Of a stretch of 7,694 nucleotides of DNA, positions 6,401-7,694 are shown piece by piece. Made by a program: the position numbers and the translations under genes. The notes below the pieces were generated by a model. That model had not been told where the DNA came from. It searched no databases and saw only the letters and a program-made list of their open reading frames with translations. Each line of letters begins with the position of its first letter. The stretch's first letter is position 1. This DNA is from Rhizobacter sp. (GTDB taxonomy: Bacteria > Pseudomonadota > Gammaproteobacteria > Burkholderiales > Burkholderiaceae_C): the NCBI GenBank assembly GCA_025351675.1, contig JANXVK010000184.1, positions 1 to 7,694 on the forward strand, read 5' to 3'.

Positions 6401-6697
6401 CTACATGTGATCGAGCGACTTCGGCAGCTCGTAGAAGGTCGGGTGGCGATACACCTTGTCCTCGGCCGGGTCGAAGTACATCGCCTTGTCGCCCGGGTCG
6501 CTCGCGACGATCTGATCCGAGCGCACGACCCACACGCTCACGCCTTCCTGACGGCGGGTGTAGACGTCGCGCCCCATCTGGATCGCCATCTTCGCGTCGG
6601 CCGCGTGCAGGCTGCCGCAGTGCTTGTGGTCGAGCCCGGCCTTGCTGCGCACGAACACTTCCCACAGCGGCCATTCGTGTTGGAGATCGGCGCTCAT
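6401..6697 (-). CDS. paaB: PaaB: bridging subunit of phenylacetyl-CoA 1,2-epoxidase
   Basis: This 98-residue protein is typical of PaaB, a small subunit that joins PaaA-PaaC units in the epoxidase and is required for activity. Family features are the N-terminal [20 protein letters not shown] stretch (8-27), [19 protein letters not shown] (31-49), VWVVRSDQI (55-63) and the C-terminal [17 protein letters not shown] (82-98). It has no known catalytic residues. The ATG at 6697 overlaps the paaA stop as ATGA. A near-perfect AAGGAGG sits 4 nt before it, inside the last codons of paaA, which decides the start. An in-frame extension upstream overlaps paaA and encodes unrelated sequence. Confidence 0.96.
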   Translation of the reverse strand: MSADLQHEWPLWEVFVRSKAGLDHKHCGSLHAADAKMAIQMGRDVYTRRQEGVSVWVVRSDQIVASDPGDKAMYFDPAEDKVYRHPTFYELPKSLDHM

Positions 6698-7694
6698 GCG
6701 GCCTCCTTCATTGCTTGCTTGTTCGCATGCGCCATCGCCGCGTCGCGGACCCACGCGCCGTCGTCCCAGGCCTTCACGCGCGCCGCGAGGCGCTCCTTGT
6801 TGCACGGGCCGTCGCCGGCGAGCACGCGCTTGAATTCGCTCCAGTCGATCGCGCCGAAGTCGTACGACTGGCGCGCCTCGTTCCACTTCAGGTCGGGGTC
6901 GGGCAGCGTCACGCCGAGCAGCTTGGCCTGATCGATCGTCGCGTCGATGAACTTCTGGCGCAGCTCGTCGTTGCTGATGCGCTTGATGCCCCAGCGCATC
7001 GACTGCGCGCTGTTCGGGCTCTGATCGTCAGGCGGCCCGAACATCATGATCGAGGGCCACCACCAGCGGTTCACCGCGTCCTGCACCATCGCCTTCTGTG
7101 CGTCGGTGCCTTTGGTCATCATCGTCAGCAGCGCCTCGAAACCCTGGCGCTGGTGGAAGCTCTCTTCGCGGCAGATGCGGATCATCGCGCGCGCATACGG
7201 CGCGTAGGAACACCGGCAGATCGGCACCTGGTTCATGATCGCTGCGCCGTCGACCAGCCAGCCGATCGTGCCCATGTCGGCCCAGCTCAGCGTGGGGTAG
7301 TTGAAGATCGAGCTGTACTTCGCGCGGCCCGTGTGGAGCGCGTCGAACATCTGGTCGCGGCTGGTGCCCAGCGTCTCGGCCGCAGCGTACAGGTACAGGC
7401 CGTGGCCGCCTTCGTCCTGCACCTTGGCGAGCAGGATCGCCTTGCGCTTGAGCGTGGGCGCGCGGCTGATCCAGTTGCCTTCGGGCAGCATGCCCACGAT
7501 CTCGGAGTGCGCGTGCTGGCTGATCTGGCGCACCAGCGTCTTGCGGTAGTGCTCGGGCATCCAGTCCTTCGCCTCGATGAAGTCGCCCGCGTCGATGCGC
7601 TCGTCGAAACGTGCTTCGAGCTGCGCGTCTTCAACAGACCGAATGGGCGTTCGGGCATTGTCCGTGCCCATCGTGTCCATCGCTTGCGTGTACA
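6694..7694 (-). CDS. paaA: PaaA: catalytic diiron subunit of phenylacetyl-CoA 1,2-epoxidase, start probably one base outside the window
   Basis: This is the oxygenase subunit that binds phenylacetyl-CoA and inserts one atom of O2 to give the ring-1,2-epoxide. It is a ferritin-like four-helix protein. Counting from the ATG at 7680 (328 residues), diiron ligand motifs are E60 in [10 protein letters not shown]90 and H93 in DEGGH, and E173 and H176 in REESFH. Further family segments are [13 protein letters not shown] (141-153), [16 protein letters not shown] (204-219) and [12 protein letters not shown] (230-241). The frame stays open to the window edge and reads YTQA before that Met. The last two bases are TG on this strand, so an A just outside would give ATG and an MYTQA start, similar to the MYAQ start I recall for Pseudomonas PaaA. 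No Shine-Dalgarno is seen before 7680. The gene overlaps paaB by 4 nt. Confidence 0.95.
   Translation of the reverse strand, partial: YTQAMDTMGTDNARTPIRSVEDAQLEARFDERIDAGDFIEAKDWMPEHYRKTLVRQISQHAHSEIVGMLPEGNWISRAPTLKRKAILLAKVQDEGGHGLYLYAAAETLGTSRDQMFDALHTGRAKYSSIFNYPTLSWADMGTIGWLVDGAAIMNQVPICRCSYAPYARAMIRICREESFHQRQGFEALLTMMTKGTDAQKAMVQDAVNRWWWPSIMMFGPPDDQSPNSAQSMRWGIKRISNDELRQKFIDATIDQAKLLGVTLPDPDLKWNEARQSYDFGAIDWSEFKRVLAGDGPCNKERLAARVKAWDDGAWVRDAAMAHANKQAMKEAA
6702..6708 (-). promoter_or_regulatory. Strong ribosome binding site of paaB inside the end of paaA
   Basis: On the minus strand AAGGAGG lies 4 nt before the ATG at 6697, within codons for the last residues KEAA of PaaA. It is the best Shine-Dalgarno in the paa block and ensures translation of paaB next to paaA. 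Confidence 0.8.

Overview
The window is GC-rich (about two thirds G+C by eye) and densely coding, with short gaps. The proteins resemble their counterparts in Burkholderiales (Betaproteobacteria). The family placement rests on protein similarity recalled from memory, on the G+C content and on structured GC-rich intergenic palindromes of a kind I associate with that order. I cannot name a genus.

Layout. (1) Positions 1-1232, plus strand: the C-terminal half of a molybdenum hydroxylase large subunit of the xanthine dehydrogenase / form II CoxL type. Its start lies before the window. (2) Positions 1303-1554, plus strand: a small exported protein very rich in lysine and alanine, of unknown function. 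(3) Positions 1616-1641: a strong hairpin terminator between converging genes. (4) Positions 1702-7694, minus strand: a phenylacetate degradation block, read leftwards as paaA, paaB, paaC, paaD, paaE, paaZ. paaA is essentially complete, but its start codon probably lies one base outside the window.

How the genes work together. PaaA, PaaB, PaaC and PaaE form the multicomponent oxygenase that converts phenylacetyl-CoA to its ring-1,2-epoxide, with electrons passing from NADPH through PaaE to the diiron centre in PaaA. PaaD is thought to help mature the metal centres. After isomerisation to the oxepin by PaaG, which is not in this window, PaaZ opens the seven-membered ring hydrolytically and oxidises the resulting aldehyde. 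All recognisable catalytic residues and cysteine sets in these proteins are present, so the block looks functional.

Operon structure. paaA/paaB and paaC/paaD each overlap by 4 nt, and paaD/paaE are 17 nt apart. Two larger gaps, paaB-paaC (128 nt) and paaE-paaZ (109 nt), each hold a GC-rich hairpin element. The two elements share a 10-mer and a similar design. They are the most interesting non-coding features here. I see no RNA genes, CRISPR array, insertion sequence, or regulator gene, and no convincing promoter. The promoter of the paa operon must lie to the right of the window. I do not see a previously undescribed system. This is a well-known pathway with a few details worth checking.
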